From Pacificimonas flava (lineage in GTDB: Bacteria > Pseudomonadota > Alphaproteobacteria > Sphingomonadales > Sphingomonadaceae): a DNA stretch of 64,000 bases. The translations under genes and the position numbers were made by a program. Below are positions 1-10,169 of this stretch, piece by piece (the first letter of the stretch is position 1; every line of letters begins with the position of its first letter). Below the pieces are notes generated by a model. It was not told the origin of the DNA. It did not search any database and saw nothing but the letters and a program-made list of their open reading frames with translations. Where the stretch lies: positions 62,001-126,000 of the forward strand of contig NZ_AMRV01000003.1 of assembly GCF_000342165.1 (NCBI RefSeq). The letters are read 5' to 3'.

Positions 1-1217
1 AACACCGTATCGGCGGCCGTGGAAACCCAGTAGCCGCCCGACGCCGCCACCGGACCGAAGCTCGCCACGACGGGCAGACCCTCCGCCTTCGCTGCGATCA
101 GCGCCTGGCGAATCTGCTCCGAGGCCATGACGGACCCGCCCGGCGAATCGACCCGGACGACCAGCGCCTTGATGTCCTCGTCGGCGACCGCTTGCCCGAT
201 CAGGTCGGCGACGGTCTGCCCGCCCGCCGTTCCCGGCCCGGCTTCCCCGTCGACGATGTTGCCGGCGACGGTAACGATGCCGACGGCATCGCCGCTGGCG
301 GCCGGCTGGACGCTGGCGGCATAAGCGGAATAGGCCGTGCTCAGATAGCCACCCGGCGCGTCTTCGTCTTCGCCGACGCGGTTCGCCATCTCCCGGTCGA
401 ATTCGGCGCGGGATCCGAGATGGTCGACCAGTCCTGCGGCCAGGGCGGCCTGCGCGAAATCACCCTTCGCGGCGCGCACTCGGCCCGGAACGTCAGCGAC
501 ATAATCCGCCAGCTTGGCCTGCGGACGGGCGGCCGCGATATCCTCCCGGTAGTTTTCCCAAAGGTCGTCGACCAGCGCCTGATTGGCGCGCTTCGCCGGT
601 TCGGAAGCCGCATTCTGGATCAGCGGCTCGACGGCGGATTTGTATGTGCCGACACGGAAGACGTTGATGTCGATGTTCAGCTTTTCGAGGGCGTCGCCGA
701 AATAGAGCTGCGAGCCGCCCGGCCCCTGCACGAACACCGCGCCCAGCGGGCTCAGCCAGATCTCGTCGCTGTGCGCGGCGAGCAACCAGCCGCTGTCGAG
801 ATAGGCCGTGGCAAAGCTGACGACCGTCTTGCCGCTTTCCCGGAACTCAGCCAGCGCGTTGCCGACGTCCTGCACGTCCGCCAGCCCGCCGCCCAGAAAC
901 CCGTCGAGGTCGAGGACGATCGTGTCGATATCCTCGTCGTCCTTCGCGGCCTCGATGACCGAGATCAGCTTCGCGGTCTCGATCTCGCCGGCCGTGGGTC
1001 CACCCGAGATCAGCTGAAAGGGATCGATTTCCTGCGCCTGCGTGACAAGATAGCCGTCGAGCGGAATGGTCAGCGCGCCGTTGTCGGCCAGGGCGGGCGC
1101 GTCCTGCTCGTAATTCAGTCCAGCGAAGATCGCTGCGAAGATCAGCAGCATGAGCAGAAGAACGAGAAAGTCCTTCACCCCGACCAGAAACGACCAGAGC
1201 CCCTTCAATATCGCCAT
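1..1217 (-). CDS. sppA: Signal peptide peptidase SppA (67K type), C-terminus beyond the window
   Basis: Membrane-anchored serine protease that degrades signal peptides left after secretion. About 405 codons are visible from ATG at 1217; the reading frame is still open at base 1, so the last part of the protein is missing. A single N-terminal membrane segment (about residues 8-34, LVGVKDFLVLLLMLLIFAAI) is followed by the tandem SppA repeats. The general-base lysine is in VGTYKSAVEP (about Lys193), and the nucleophile serine is in the VAASGGYWVS motif at the window edge, matching the E. coli Lys/Ser arrangement across the two halves. It is transcribed away from groES, with about 290 bases between. 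Family assignment is secure; the absent C-terminus cannot be checked. Confidence 0.93.
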   Translation of the reverse strand, partial: MAILKGLWSFLVGVKDFLVLLLMLLIFAAIFAGLNYEQDAPALADNGALTIPLDGYLVTQAQEIDPFQLISGGPTAGEIETAKLISVIEAAKDDEDIDTIVLDLDGFLGGGLADVQDVGNALAEFRESGKTVVSFATAYLDSGWLLAAHSDEIWLSPLGAVFVQGPGGSQLYFGDALEKLNIDINVFRVGTYKSAVEPLIQNAASEPAKRANQALVDDLWENYREDIAAARPQAKLADYVADVPGRVRAAKGDFAQAALAAGLVDHLGSRAEFDREMANRVGEDEDAPGGYLSTAYSAYAASVQPAASGDAVGIVTVAGNIVDGEAGPGTAGGQTVADLIGQAVADEDIKALVVRVDSPGGSVMASEQIRQALIAAKAEGLPVVASFGPVAASGGYWVSTAADTV

Positions 1218-1408
1218 CGCGCGCGCTTATCCTTCCTGTCGTTCACGATGCGCCGCAACGTAGCAGCGCGCACAGGCCTGTAAATTGGGGCCGGGAGGCA
1301 GCATATGGGACACGCGGCCCGCGGCGCCAAGCCGGGACAGAGGTGACCATCCGCCGCGGGACCGGCGCTCGCCCGTTCCGGTCATGAAAAATTCGCAATT
1401 CGGCCGTG

Positions 1409-1437
1409 TTGACACCCGCAGGATAGCTGCACATATG
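1409..1437 (+). promoter_or_regulatory. Candidate promoter of groES-groEL
   Basis: A perfect TTGACA (1409-1414) is followed after 17 bases by CATATG (1432-1437), a weak -10. The same stretch also resembles the alphaproteobacterial heat-shock sigma-32 pattern (GTTG, then a CAYATNT-like box), so dual use is possible. The CIRCE operator begins 8 bases downstream, where transcription should start. The motif is read by eye; no start site has been measured. Confidence 0.55.
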
Positions 1438-1445
1438 CGCCCCGC

Positions 1446-1470
1446 TGGCACTCCCCCCTTGTGAGTGCCA
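1446..1470 (+). promoter_or_regulatory. CIRCE operator (HrcA binding site)
   Basis: Perfect 8-bp inverted repeat TGGCACTC / GAGTGCCA separated by exactly 9 bases, the geometry of the CIRCE element (TTAGCACTC-N9-GAGTGCTAA) bound by the HrcA repressor. It lies just downstream of the candidate promoter and 39 bases before the groES start codon, so HrcA binding would block initiation, and the element would also form a hairpin in the mRNA leader. hrcA is not in the window. Confidence 0.9.
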
Positions 1471-1509
1471 ACTGCTTTTCAACCTGCAAGCAAGAAAGGG
1501 TGACGTAAC

Positions 1510-1797
1510 ATGAACTTCCGTCCTCTGCACGACCGCGTTCTCGTCCGCCGTATCGAGGCCGACGCCAAGACCGCGGGCGGCATCATCATTCCCGACACCG
1601 CCAAGGAAAAGCCGCAGGAAGGCGAAGTCGTCTCCGCCGGCTCCGGCGCGCGTAGCGATTCCGGTGAGATCACCCCGCTGGAGGTCAAGGCCGGCGACAA
1701 GATCCTGTTCGGCAAATGGTCCGGCACCGAGGTCAAGATCGACGGCGAAGACCTGATCATCATGAAGGAGAGCGACATCCTCGGCATCATGGCCTGA
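1510..1797 (+). CDS. groES: Co-chaperonin GroES
   Basis: 10-kDa lid of the GroEL folding chamber. The protein is 95 residues, the usual length, starting [10 protein letters not shown] and containing the mobile-loop region (TAGGIIIPD) that docks onto GroEL. An AAAGG-type ribosome site lies about ten bases before the ATG. groEL begins 51 bases after the stop, so the two form the standard bicistronic heat-shock operon. Regulation is by the CIRCE element upstream and probably by the heat-shock sigma factor. Confidence 0.98.
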   Translation: MNFRPLHDRVLVRRIEADAKTAGGIIIPDTAKEKPQEGEVVSAGSGARSDSGEITPLEVKAGDKILFGKWSGTEVKIDGEDLIIMKESDILGIMA

Positions 1798-1842
1798 GGA
1801 TCGGCGCAGTTTCCTTTTCCTGAAATTCAATACGAAAGGTAG

Positions 1843-3504
<1,662 letters not shown>

Positions 3505-3547
3505 GTCCTCTGCATTTGCTGTCCGGCTGTCACGCCGACACGAAAAG

Positions 3548-3583
3548 AGGGGCCGGGAGGGCATTGCCTTCCCGGCCCCTTTC
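3548..3583. terminator. Bidirectional terminator between groEL and the convergent PEP-CTERM gene
   Basis: A 15-bp stem (arms 3548-3562 and 3566-3580; one G-T wobble, 3-base loop) lies 44 bases after the groEL stop, followed on the plus strand by TTTCCTTT and preceded by a short A-rich run that becomes CTCTTTTCG on the minus strand. It could stop both groEL and the reverse-strand gene ending at 3648. Confidence 0.8.
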
Positions 3584-3647
3584 CTTTGGCCCCAAGCCGC
3601 CCCTGGGGATGAGGGCGGCAAGGGACACGAGGCTGCTGCTGCCGGAT

Positions 3648-4502
3648 TCAGGCAGCAGCGGTCCGCCGCCGACGATGCCAGCCGGCAATTCCGAGCATGC
3701 CAAGTCCGAAAAGGCCGATGGCGCCCGGCGCCGGAACATCCGCCGCAGCCTCGCCAAGCTCGGCAAAGGCCCGGGAACGTCCGATATAGATGTCGCCATT
3801 CAGAAGGCCGCCGTTCAGCAGGAAATCACTCAGCGTGATGCGAAGCGCATTCGTCTCGATTCCCGTCGAGGTCACGCCGTCGCCCAGGGTGATCTGCTCG
3901 TTCGCCGTAATCCTCAGCCCGAGAATATCGGAATCCAGAAGAACGGTATTCGCGGCCCCATCGATGATGGCGCCGAGGTCGATGTTGATACCGGCCAGCA
4001 AGGCTCCACTGAGAGACAGGTCCTCGATCGTGCTGTCTCCGGAGGTGTTCAACACACCCCCGGCTCCCGACGCGCTGGAATTCGAACTGATCGTCGAGGC
4101 GGACACAGTCAGGAGCGACGGAAGATCGAGACCGAACAGCGAATTGGTGAAGCTGAAGCTCAGTCCGTTCACCAGTGCCGATGCGCTTGAGGAAGGGCCG
4201 CTCGCCTGCCCGCCCGCCGTGACGCTGTTGATACCGGTACCCAGATCCAGCCGGGATTCGATGAGGCCGGCGGAAAGAAGATCCAGGCTTGCCTCCACCC
4301 GGGCCACGGCATCGGCAGACGTGTAATCACCCGAGGCCGTCGATCCGGACGCGGAGGAGAGGGGACCCACCCCGGCGTTCACTACCTGCGCAATGGCGAT
4401 ATCGACAGCAAGGTCGGAGGCGGCACTGCTTGCAATCGGCGCGGCAGCGGCCGGGACGGCCACGAATAGAGCTGCACCCGTAATAATTAGCTTGTTCAAC
4501 AT
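3648..4502 (-). CDS. PEP-CTERM sorting-domain protein (first of two)
   Basis: Exported protein of 284 residues with an N-terminal signal peptide (about residues 1-21, LIITGAALFVAVPAAAA) and a C-terminal tripartite sorting signal: VPAPGA motif, hydrophobic helix (IGLFGLGMLGIAG) and a basic tail (WHRRRR). Such tails are recognised by exosortase and direct processing at the envelope, often together with exopolysaccharide. The middle is rich in Ser, Ala, Leu and Asn, resembling a beta-rich adhesin-like secreted domain, and I recognise no enzyme motif. A ribosome site (GAAGGGAG) precedes the ATG, and a sigma-54 promoter lies 42-56 bases upstream. Exosortase is not in the window. Function beyond sorting is unknown. 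Confidence 0.88.
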   Translation of the reverse strand: MLNKLIITGAALFVAVPAAAAPIASSAASDLAVDIAIAQVVNAGVGPLSSASGSTASGDYTSADAVARVEASLDLLSAGLIESRLDLGTGINSVTAGGQASGPSSSASALVNGLSFSFTNSLFGLDLPSLLTVSASTISSNSSASGAGGVLNTSGDSTIEDLSLSGALLAGINIDLGAIIDGAANTVLLDSDILGLRITANEQITLGDGVTSTGIETNALRITLSDFLLNGGLLNGDIYIGRSRAFAELGEAAADVPAPGAIGLFGLGMLGIAGWHRRRRTAAA

Positions 4503-4543
4503 GTTGATGTGCTCCCTTCAGATTTTTGCACACCAAGCCCTGC

Positions 4544-4558
4544 GCAATGGTCGTGCCA
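4544..4558 (-). promoter_or_regulatory. Sigma-54 (RpoN) promoter of the first PEP-CTERM gene
   Basis: On the minus strand the sequence reads TGGCACGACCATTGC, matching every fixed position of the -24/-12 consensus TGGCACG-N4-TTGC. Transcription would start near 4533, leaving a leader of about 30 bases with a good ribosome site before the ATG at 4502. Sigma-54 promoters need an enhancer-binding activator, which is not encoded in this window. Confidence 0.75.
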
Positions 4559-4717
4559 GAAGTGGAGTCTGGAACCTTGACAGAAGATTCCTTAGTTAAC
4601 GACTTTCCTCCGTGTAATACCGACCGACAAGTCAAACTTTGTCTTGGATTTTGTCTGGTCCAAAATGGATGTAACCGTTCGCCGTTCTACATTACATTAC
4701 GGATGCGAACCATTTTA

Positions 4718-7252
4718 TTAGAGTTCCGGCAAGGTTTGCTCTGCCTCCCCCCATCCCTGCATGGCTGCACTTCCGGCACGCCGCTGAAGCTTGTCGAAAT
4801 CCTTTATGGTGAAGTCCGCGCCGCTGTCGTGATCCTTCAGCTCGTTCCAGGCGATGGGGACGGCAACGCTCGCGCCCGACCGGGCGCGCGGCGAGTAGGG
4901 CAGGATGGCCGTCGAGCCGCGTTGGTTGCGAAGCCAGTCGATGAAGATGCGGCCCTTCCGCTTCGCCTTCGACATGGTTGCCGTGAAGCGCTCGGGCTCC
5001 GCACTTGCGATGGCGCGCGCGAAACGGCTGGCGAAATCCTTGACCTTCGTCCAATCGGCCTGTGGATGCAGCGGGGCAATGACATGAACGCCCTTGCCGC
5101 CTGTCAGCATGGGAAAGCTGACCAGCCCCGTGTCCTTCAGATGATCGCGGATCTCAAGCGCTGCGGCCTTAACATCCTCGAATGCGAGACCTTCGTCCGG
5201 ATCGAGGTCGATAACCAGACGGTCGGGCCGTTCGACATCGTCGACGGGTGCGCCCCACCCGTGAAACTCGATCGTCCCCATCTGGACGCACTGGAGCAGG
5301 CCCGCCGCATCCTCGACGTAAAGGTAATCCTGCTTTTCGCCTTCTTTTTCGACGATCGGCACCGCCAGCACATGCTCGCCGAAACTTCCCGAATCGTGCT
5401 TCTGGAAGAAGCATTTCTTCTGGCGCCCTTGCGGACAGCGAACGAGGCTGATCGGCCGTCTCGCTGCCCAGGGCAGCATCAGCGGCGCGGCGCGGCGGAC
5501 ATAATCCGCAAGCTCACCCTTCGTGATTCCCGCGTCCGGAAAGACGATGCGGTCCGCGCTCGATATCTTGACGGCCTCCGCCGGCTTCGCGGCGTCCTCG
5601 GCGACCGCCGCGGCTGCAACCGGCGTTTCGACCCCGGCATCCTTCGCATCCTTGTCGGCGCGCAGCCCCAGAAAGCTCGCATGGCGCGTCACGCCCTCTG
5701 CGGTCAGTTCGGCGAAGGCGATTTCTGCGACCAGCTTCGGCGTCAACCAGACCACCCCCTTGGCAGCGCCCTTGGGCACGTCGAGCGGCGGCGTCTTGCG
5801 TTCCAGGGGGCGCATCTTCGCACTCAGCGCTTCCATGGCGTCCATGGTCCAGCCCGTCCCGACCTTGCCGCGATAGACAAGGCGGTCCCCATCATACTGG
5901 CCGAGGAGGAGCGATGCGAAAGGACGCCCCTTCGCCGTCGAACGCGACCATCCGACGATGACGAAATCCTGCCGCCGAATGCATTTCACCTTCAGCCAGT
6001 TCTTCGTGCGCGCATTCCGATAGGGCGCGTCCGCGCGTTTCGAAACCACACCCTCCAAGCCCTTCTCGCACATGGCATCGAACAGGGCCTCGCCGCGCCC
6101 GAGTACATGGTCCGAATATCGCAGGACGGGCGAATTGCCTGGCAGAAGGGCCGCCAGGCGCGCCTTGCGCTCGATATTCGGCAGCGTCTTCAGGTCCCGC
6201 CTTCCTTCCGTCAGCAGGTCGAACGCATAATAGACGATTGCCTCGCCGGAAGCGGACCCATCGAGCGCCTGTTGCAGCGCCTGAAAGGATGGCCGTCCGT
6301 CCGCATCAAGGACGACCAGTTCCCCGTCGAGAAGCGCGGTCCCCAGATCTGCCGCCTTCACAGCATCGACGAGCCCCGGGAACTTCTCCGACCAGTCCTT
6401 GCCGTTGCGGGTGAAGACGCGGACCTCGTCGCCAGCGGCGGCAACCAAAGCCCGGTAGCCATCATATTTCATCTCGTGCAACCAGTCGTCGCCCGGCGGC
6501 ACGGTATCGGCAAGGGTGGCGAGCTGCGGCGGCTGATGGCGCGGCAGCGGTCCGTCCGCGCCCGGCTTGCGGCCCCCGGATCGTGGTTTTTTGCCGCCCG
6601 ACCTGTTGGATCCGGTGCGTCCGGCGCGCTTGCCCTCGGCAATCTCGTCCATCGTGCGTCCGCTGTCGACGCTGGTCAGATATTTGCCGGTCAGTCCTTC
6701 GCTGCTTCCGCTATACTCGTCGTCCAGCTTGCGCAGCAGCCAATTGTCGCGCTTTTCGCTCGGGCGGCGCTTCATGCGGACGAGCAGCCATTCGCCCTTC
6801 ACCCGCTCCCCGTCCAGGATGAAGTGCAGATGGCCATCTTCCAGATCGTCGGCGCTCTTGCCCTTGATCGGGGCCCAGGTGCCGCGGTCCCACAGCATGA
6901 CCGTGCCGCCACCATATTCGCCCTTCGGAATCGTGCCTTCGAAGGTGGCGTAGGACAGCGGATGATCCTCCGTCTGTACGGCGAGGCGTTTGTCGTCCGG
7001 GTCGAGGCTGGGCCCCTTCGTCACCGCCCAGCTTTTCAGGACGCCATCTTTTTCCAGCCTTAGATCGTAGTGAAGGCGGGTCGCGTCATGCTTCTGCACC
7101 ATGAACACCCGGCTACCCGCCCGTCCCGCCTTGCCGGCCGGCTCCAGGGTTTTCGTGAAATCCCGGCGCGCATTATATTCTGCAAGCAGATCGTCCTTCG
7201 CCGCCTGGTCGGCAGCGTCCGCTTCGGTCTTTCGCTTTCCGGGTTTCGCCAT
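4718..7252 (-). CDS. ligD: Multifunctional DNA repair ligase LigD
   Basis: End-processing and sealing enzyme of bacterial non-homologous end joining, 844 residues. Domain order is phosphoesterase (about residues 30-185; MVQKHDATRLHYDLRLE), a Gly/Lys/Arg-rich linker (about 200-240), ATP-dependent ligase (about 245-540; nucleotidylated lysine Lys262 in EMKYDGYRA), and archaeo-eukaryotic-primase-type polymerase (about 565-840; metal-binding DLDP motif in LVIDLDPDEG). All three activities appear intact. The gene follows ku by 31 bases on the same strand, so Ku and LigD are made together. LigD order varies between bacteria; the phosphoesterase-ligase-polymerase arrangement seen here is the Pseudomonas-like one. 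Confidence 0.96.
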   Translation of the reverse strand: MAKPGKRKTEADAADQAAKDDLLAEYNARRDFTKTLEPAGKAGRAGSRVFMVQKHDATRLHYDLRLEKDGVLKSWAVTKGPSLDPDDKRLAVQTEDHPLSYATFEGTIPKGEYGGGTVMLWDRGTWAPIKGKSADDLEDGHLHFILDGERVKGEWLLVRMKRRPSEKRDNWLLRKLDDEYSGSSEGLTGKYLTSVDSGRTMDEIAEGKRAGRTGSNRSGGKKPRSGGRKPGADGPLPRHQPPQLATLADTVPPGDDWLHEMKYDGYRALVAAAGDEVRVFTRNGKDWSEKFPGLVDAVKAADLGTALLDGELVVLDADGRPSFQALQQALDGSASGEAIVYYAFDLLTEGRRDLKTLPNIERKARLAALLPGNSPVLRYSDHVLGRGEALFDAMCEKGLEGVVSKRADAPYRNARTKNWLKVKCIRRQDFVIVGWSRSTAKGRPFASLLLGQYDGDRLVYRGKVGTGWTMDAMEALSAKMRPLERKTPPLDVPKGAAKGVVWLTPKLVAEIAFAELTAEGVTRHASFLGLRADKDAKDAGVETPVAAAAVAEDAAKPAEAVKISSADRIVFPDAGITKGELADYVRRAAPLMLPWAARRPISLVRCPQGRQKKCFFQKHDSGSFGEHVLAVPIVEKEGEKQDYLYVEDAAGLLQCVQMGTIEFHGWGAPVDDVERPDRLVIDLDPDEGLAFEDVKAAALEIRDHLKDTGLVSFPMLTGGKGVHVIAPLHPQADWTKVKDFASRFARAIASAEPERFTATMSKAKRKGRIFIDWLRNQRGSTAILPYSPRARSGASVAVPIAWNELKDHDSGADFTIKDFDKLQRRAGSAAMQGWGEAEQTLPEL

Positions 7253-7283
7253 AAACTAACAATCCGAAGGGCGGCTTCGCAGA

Positions 7284-8123
7284 TCAGCCATTGGCGGCCT
7301 TTTTCTTCGGCGAACTGCGTGTCCTCTTGCCTTTCCCGCCTTCCACCGACTCCTTCAGCGCCGCCATCAGATCGACGACGTTGCCCTTTCCGGTGGTCGG
7401 TGCTTCTTCTTCCTCTGGCGTGACCTTGCCGCCTTTTGCCTTCAGCTTCTTCTCGATCAGATCCTTTACCGCCTCCACGTAACGATCCTCGAAATTCTTG
7501 GCATCGAAGGGGGCTGTTTTCTTGTCGATCAGGGTTTCGGCAAGGTCGAGCAACTCCTCTTCCGGTTCGTGCTCGCCAATGGCGGCAAAGTAGGTCTCGG
7601 CCTTTCTGACCTCGTCGGCATAGCGCAGCGTTTCCGCGATCAGCCCCCGGCCGCAGGGTTTGATGCTGACCACCGTTTCGCGGCCGCGCATGGCCAGTTG
7701 GCCCAGCGCCACCTTTCCCGATTTTCTCAAGGCATCGCGCAGCACGACATAGGCCTCCTCCGCCAGTTCATCGGCAGGCGCGACGTAATAGGGTTTCTCG
7801 AAATAGAGCACCGGGATTTCGTGCGCTTCGACGAACTGGGTCAGTTCCAGCGTCTTTTTCGACTCCAGCTTGACGGCGTCGATCTCCTCGGGTTCCAGCA
7901 GCACATAGCTACCCTTCTCATATTCATAGCCCTTCAGGATTTCGTCCGTATCGACGGGCCCGATCCCGGGGACCACCTTCTCGTATTTGATGGGCTTTCC
8001 GGAAGGCTCGTGAATTTGCCGGAACGAGATCGACGCGCCGCTTTTCGTCGCCGGATAAAACTCGACCGGAATCGAAACCAGCGCCAACCGGATCTGGCCC
8101 TTCCAAACCGCACGTGCCACCAT
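7284..8123 (-). CDS. ku: DNA end-binding protein Ku
   Basis: Bacterial Ku homodimer that threads onto double-strand breaks and recruits LigD. The 279 residues start MVARAVWKGQIRLALVSIPVEFYPA, the typical Ku beta-barrel opening, and end in a Lys-rich tail (GKRTRSSPKKKA) of the kind known to aid DNA threading and ligase stimulation. It is first gene of a two-gene unit with ligD, and divergent from the MATE gene at 8232, with 108 bases between for both promoters. No unusual residues seen. Confidence 0.96.
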   Translation of the reverse strand: MVARAVWKGQIRLALVSIPVEFYPATKSGASISFRQIHEPSGKPIKYEKVVPGIGPVDTDEILKGYEYEKGSYVLLEPEEIDAVKLESKKTLELTQFVEAHEIPVLYFEKPYYVAPADELAEEAYVVLRDALRKSGKVALGQLAMRGRETVVSIKPCGRGLIAETLRYADEVRKAETYFAAIGEHEPEEELLDLAETLIDKKTAPFDAKNFEDRYVEAVKDLIEKKLKAKGGKVTPEEEEAPTTGKGNVVDLMAALKESVEGGKGKRTRSSPKKKAANG

Positions 8124-8231
8124 GTCCCGGCCTCCGCTGCGTCTATTTCCCTCCTGCCAAAGGCCGGAATGCAGTGATGGTTCCGTTTTTGCGAATTCCG
8201 CGCGGCTTTACCGAATAGCCGCAGCGTCTAG

Positions 8232-9614
8232 ATGGGACGAATGCCCAACGACGCAAAGCTGACACGGGGCTCCATCCGGGGACATCTCGTGGAGCAGACC
8301 CTGCCCATGATCTTCGGCATCGCTGCGATCATGTCCGTCGGCATCGTCGATGCCTATTTTGTCGGTGAACTCGGGCCGGAACCGCTTGCCGCCATAAGCT
8401 ATGCCTTCCCCGTCGGAATCGCGCTGACCAGCCTTGGCGTGGGTGTCATGGTCGGCATCAATTCCGTGGTCTCGCGCGCACTTGGGAGCGGGGACCGTGA
8501 CCTCGCCCAACGCCGCGCGGCAGAAGGCATGGTGACCGCCGCTGCCGCGGGATTGCTGTTGACCCTGCTGCTGATCACCCTTCAGCATCCGCTCTTCACG
8601 CTACTGGGCGCAAGAGGCGAGACATTGCGTCTGACCGATGCCTACATGCTGCCCTATCTTGCCGGTTTTCCGTTTCTGCTTCTGTCCATGGGCGGCAACG
8701 GGGTGCTGCGCGCGCAGGGTGCAGCCAAGCGGTCGAGCACGATCCTGCTCAGCATGGCTGCGGCAAACTGGGTCCTCGATCCGCTGCTGATCGACGGGAT
8801 CGGCGTTCTGCCCGGTTACGGGATCGCCGGCGCCGCCTATGCCTCGGCAGCATCGTTCCTGCTCGCCGGCCTTATGAGTGCAGCGCTGGCGGCGCTCAGC
8901 GAACTCGGCATTCACCTGTCGCTATTGTCGGGGCCCGGACTGGTAAAGGGCGCGCGGCAGATCGCGGCCGTCGGCGCACCCGCTGCGCTTTCGAATGCGA
9001 TCAATCCCATCGGCCTGACGGTCCTCACGGGTCTCCTCTCTCGATTCGGAAACGAGGCGGTCGCGGCATTCGGCGTCGCCGGACGGCTGCAGAGCTTCGC
9101 GGTCGTCCCGCTGCTCGCCATGTCCTCTTCCATCGGGGCCATCGTCGGCCAGAATTGGGGGGCGGGCAAGCCGGAACGCTCTCGCCGCGCGCTTGTTGAG
9201 GCGGCGACCTTCTCCCTTCTCTACGGCCTCGGCGTCGCCGTGGTTCTGGTCTCATTCCGCGAGCAAGCGGCCGGCATCTTCACGGATGATCCGGTCGTGA
9301 TGGATGCGATCGGGCTGTACCTGCAAGTCGCGGCCTGGGGCTTCTGGGCCTACGGCGTCGTGATCGTCGTGAACGGGGCGTTGAACGCCATCGGCAGGGC
9401 GAACATCGCGCTGGCGCTCAGTGCGCTGCGCGTACTTGCCGTCATGGTGCCGGTCGCCTGGCTGGGCGGTCATGTTCTGGGACCCGGCGGGATCTATGCC
9501 GGTGAGCTTTGCGCCAACATCATCGGCGCCGGGCTTGCCTATGCTATTGGTCGCCGTATCTTGACCACCGGAGACGGCCCTGAGCCGCTGGGAAGGGCAT
9601 CCGCCCATTCCTGA
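8232..9614 (+). CDS. MATE-family multidrug/metabolite efflux transporter
   Basis: Inner-membrane antiporter of 460 residues with about twelve predicted membrane segments in two similar halves, beginning LTRGSIRGHLVEQTLPMIFG, a typical MATE first helix. Such proteins export cationic drugs or metabolites using sodium or proton gradients; substrate cannot be told from sequence. The start at 8232 could instead be the second ATG at 8241, which has GGGA just upstream. It is transcribed alone and followed by a hairpin at 9663. Confidence 0.9.
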   Translation: MGRMPNDAKLTRGSIRGHLVEQTLPMIFGIAAIMSVGIVDAYFVGELGPEPLAAISYAFPVGIALTSLGVGVMVGINSVVSRALGSGDRDLAQRRAAEGMVTAAAAGLLLTLLLITLQHPLFTLLGARGETLRLTDAYMLPYLAGFPFLLLSMGGNGVLRAQGAAKRSSTILLSMAAANWVLDPLLIDGIGVLPGYGIAGAAYASAASFLLAGLMSAALAALSELGIHLSLLSGPGLVKGARQIAAVGAPAALSNAINPIGLTVLTGLLSRFGNEAVAAFGVAGRLQSFAVVPLLAMSSSIGAIVGQNWGAGKPERSRRALVEAATFSLLYGLGVAVVLVSFREQAAGIFTDDPVVMDAIGLYLQVAAWGFWAYGVVIVVNGALNAIGRANIALALSALRVLAVMVPVAWLGGHVLGPGGIYAGELCANIIGAGLAYAIGRRILTTGDGPEPLGRASAHS

Positions 9615-9662
9615 TTGGACGCGGCGCCGGGGGCCGCGATGGCGGGTTCGAAGAGAAAGAAA

Positions 9663-9698
9663 GAAGGGGCCGCAACCTTTCGGCGCGGCCCCTTCCCT
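9663..9698. terminator. Bidirectional terminator between MATE gene and small lipoprotein gene
   Basis: Perfect 11-bp inverted repeat GAAGGGGCCGC (9663-9673) / GCGGCCCCTTC (9685-9695) with an 11-base loop, sitting between two convergent genes (stops at 9614 and 9718). The U-tract is short on either strand. Confidence 0.65.
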
Positions 9699-9717
9699 TG
9701 CAACCTCAAGAGGAGAT

Positions 9718-10029
9718 TTACATCTCTTCTTCGAGATCGTTCTCCATCTGGTCGGCCTGGGTCTCGGCGTCGTCCGCAGCTTGGTCGATCTCATCGCCCA
9801 TCTGGTCGAATTCCTGACCCATTTCGGCGCCCATGGCGTCCATGTCCTGCCCGACCTCGTCCATGCCGGCTTCCATGTCGTCAATGGCAGCCTGCCCTGC
9901 CATTTCGGCGTCCTGGCCGGCGCTTTCGGCCGTCGCCTCGGCATTTTCCTGCGTTCCTTCGGAGCAGGCAGAAAGGCCGAGCCCGGCCACGAGCGCAGCG
10001 GCGGCGAAGCCCTTGGTCAGGTTCTTCAT
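9718..10029 (-). CDS. Small, highly acidic coiled-coil lipoprotein
   Basis: 103 residues with a lipoprotein signal peptide; lipobox LSAC puts the lipidated cysteine at about residue 22. The mature part is almost entirely Glu, Asp, Gln, Ala and Met, with repeated heptad-like units (MEAGMDEVGQDMDAMGAEMGQE) and nearly no basic residues after the signal, so it should form an acidic coiled coil anchored at a membrane surface. I do not recognise a named family. It may be an Lpp-like spacer or envelope-stress protein, but that is a guess from size and architecture. Confidence 0.75.
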   Translation of the reverse strand: MKNLTKGFAAAALVAGLGLSACSEGTQENAEATAESAGQDAEMAGQAAIDDMEAGMDEVGQDMDAMGAEMGQEFDQMGDEIDQAADDAETQADQMENDLEEEM

Positions 10030-10169
10030 GTCAAATTCCCCTTAAATCGATTCTCTTTTGCAGCGGGATCCAGATGATCCGCGCAGCGCCTTTCAGCTTT
10101 CACAAAACGCAGCATGTGAAAAGAGGGTTCCGTCCGCCGCTCCTTATAGAGGCGGCGCCGCAGCCCTGG

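Noticed and set aside
4526..7063. Plus-strand frame of 845 codons across ligD
   Set aside because: Antisense to a well-supported LigD; its protein has no domain and no ribosome site.
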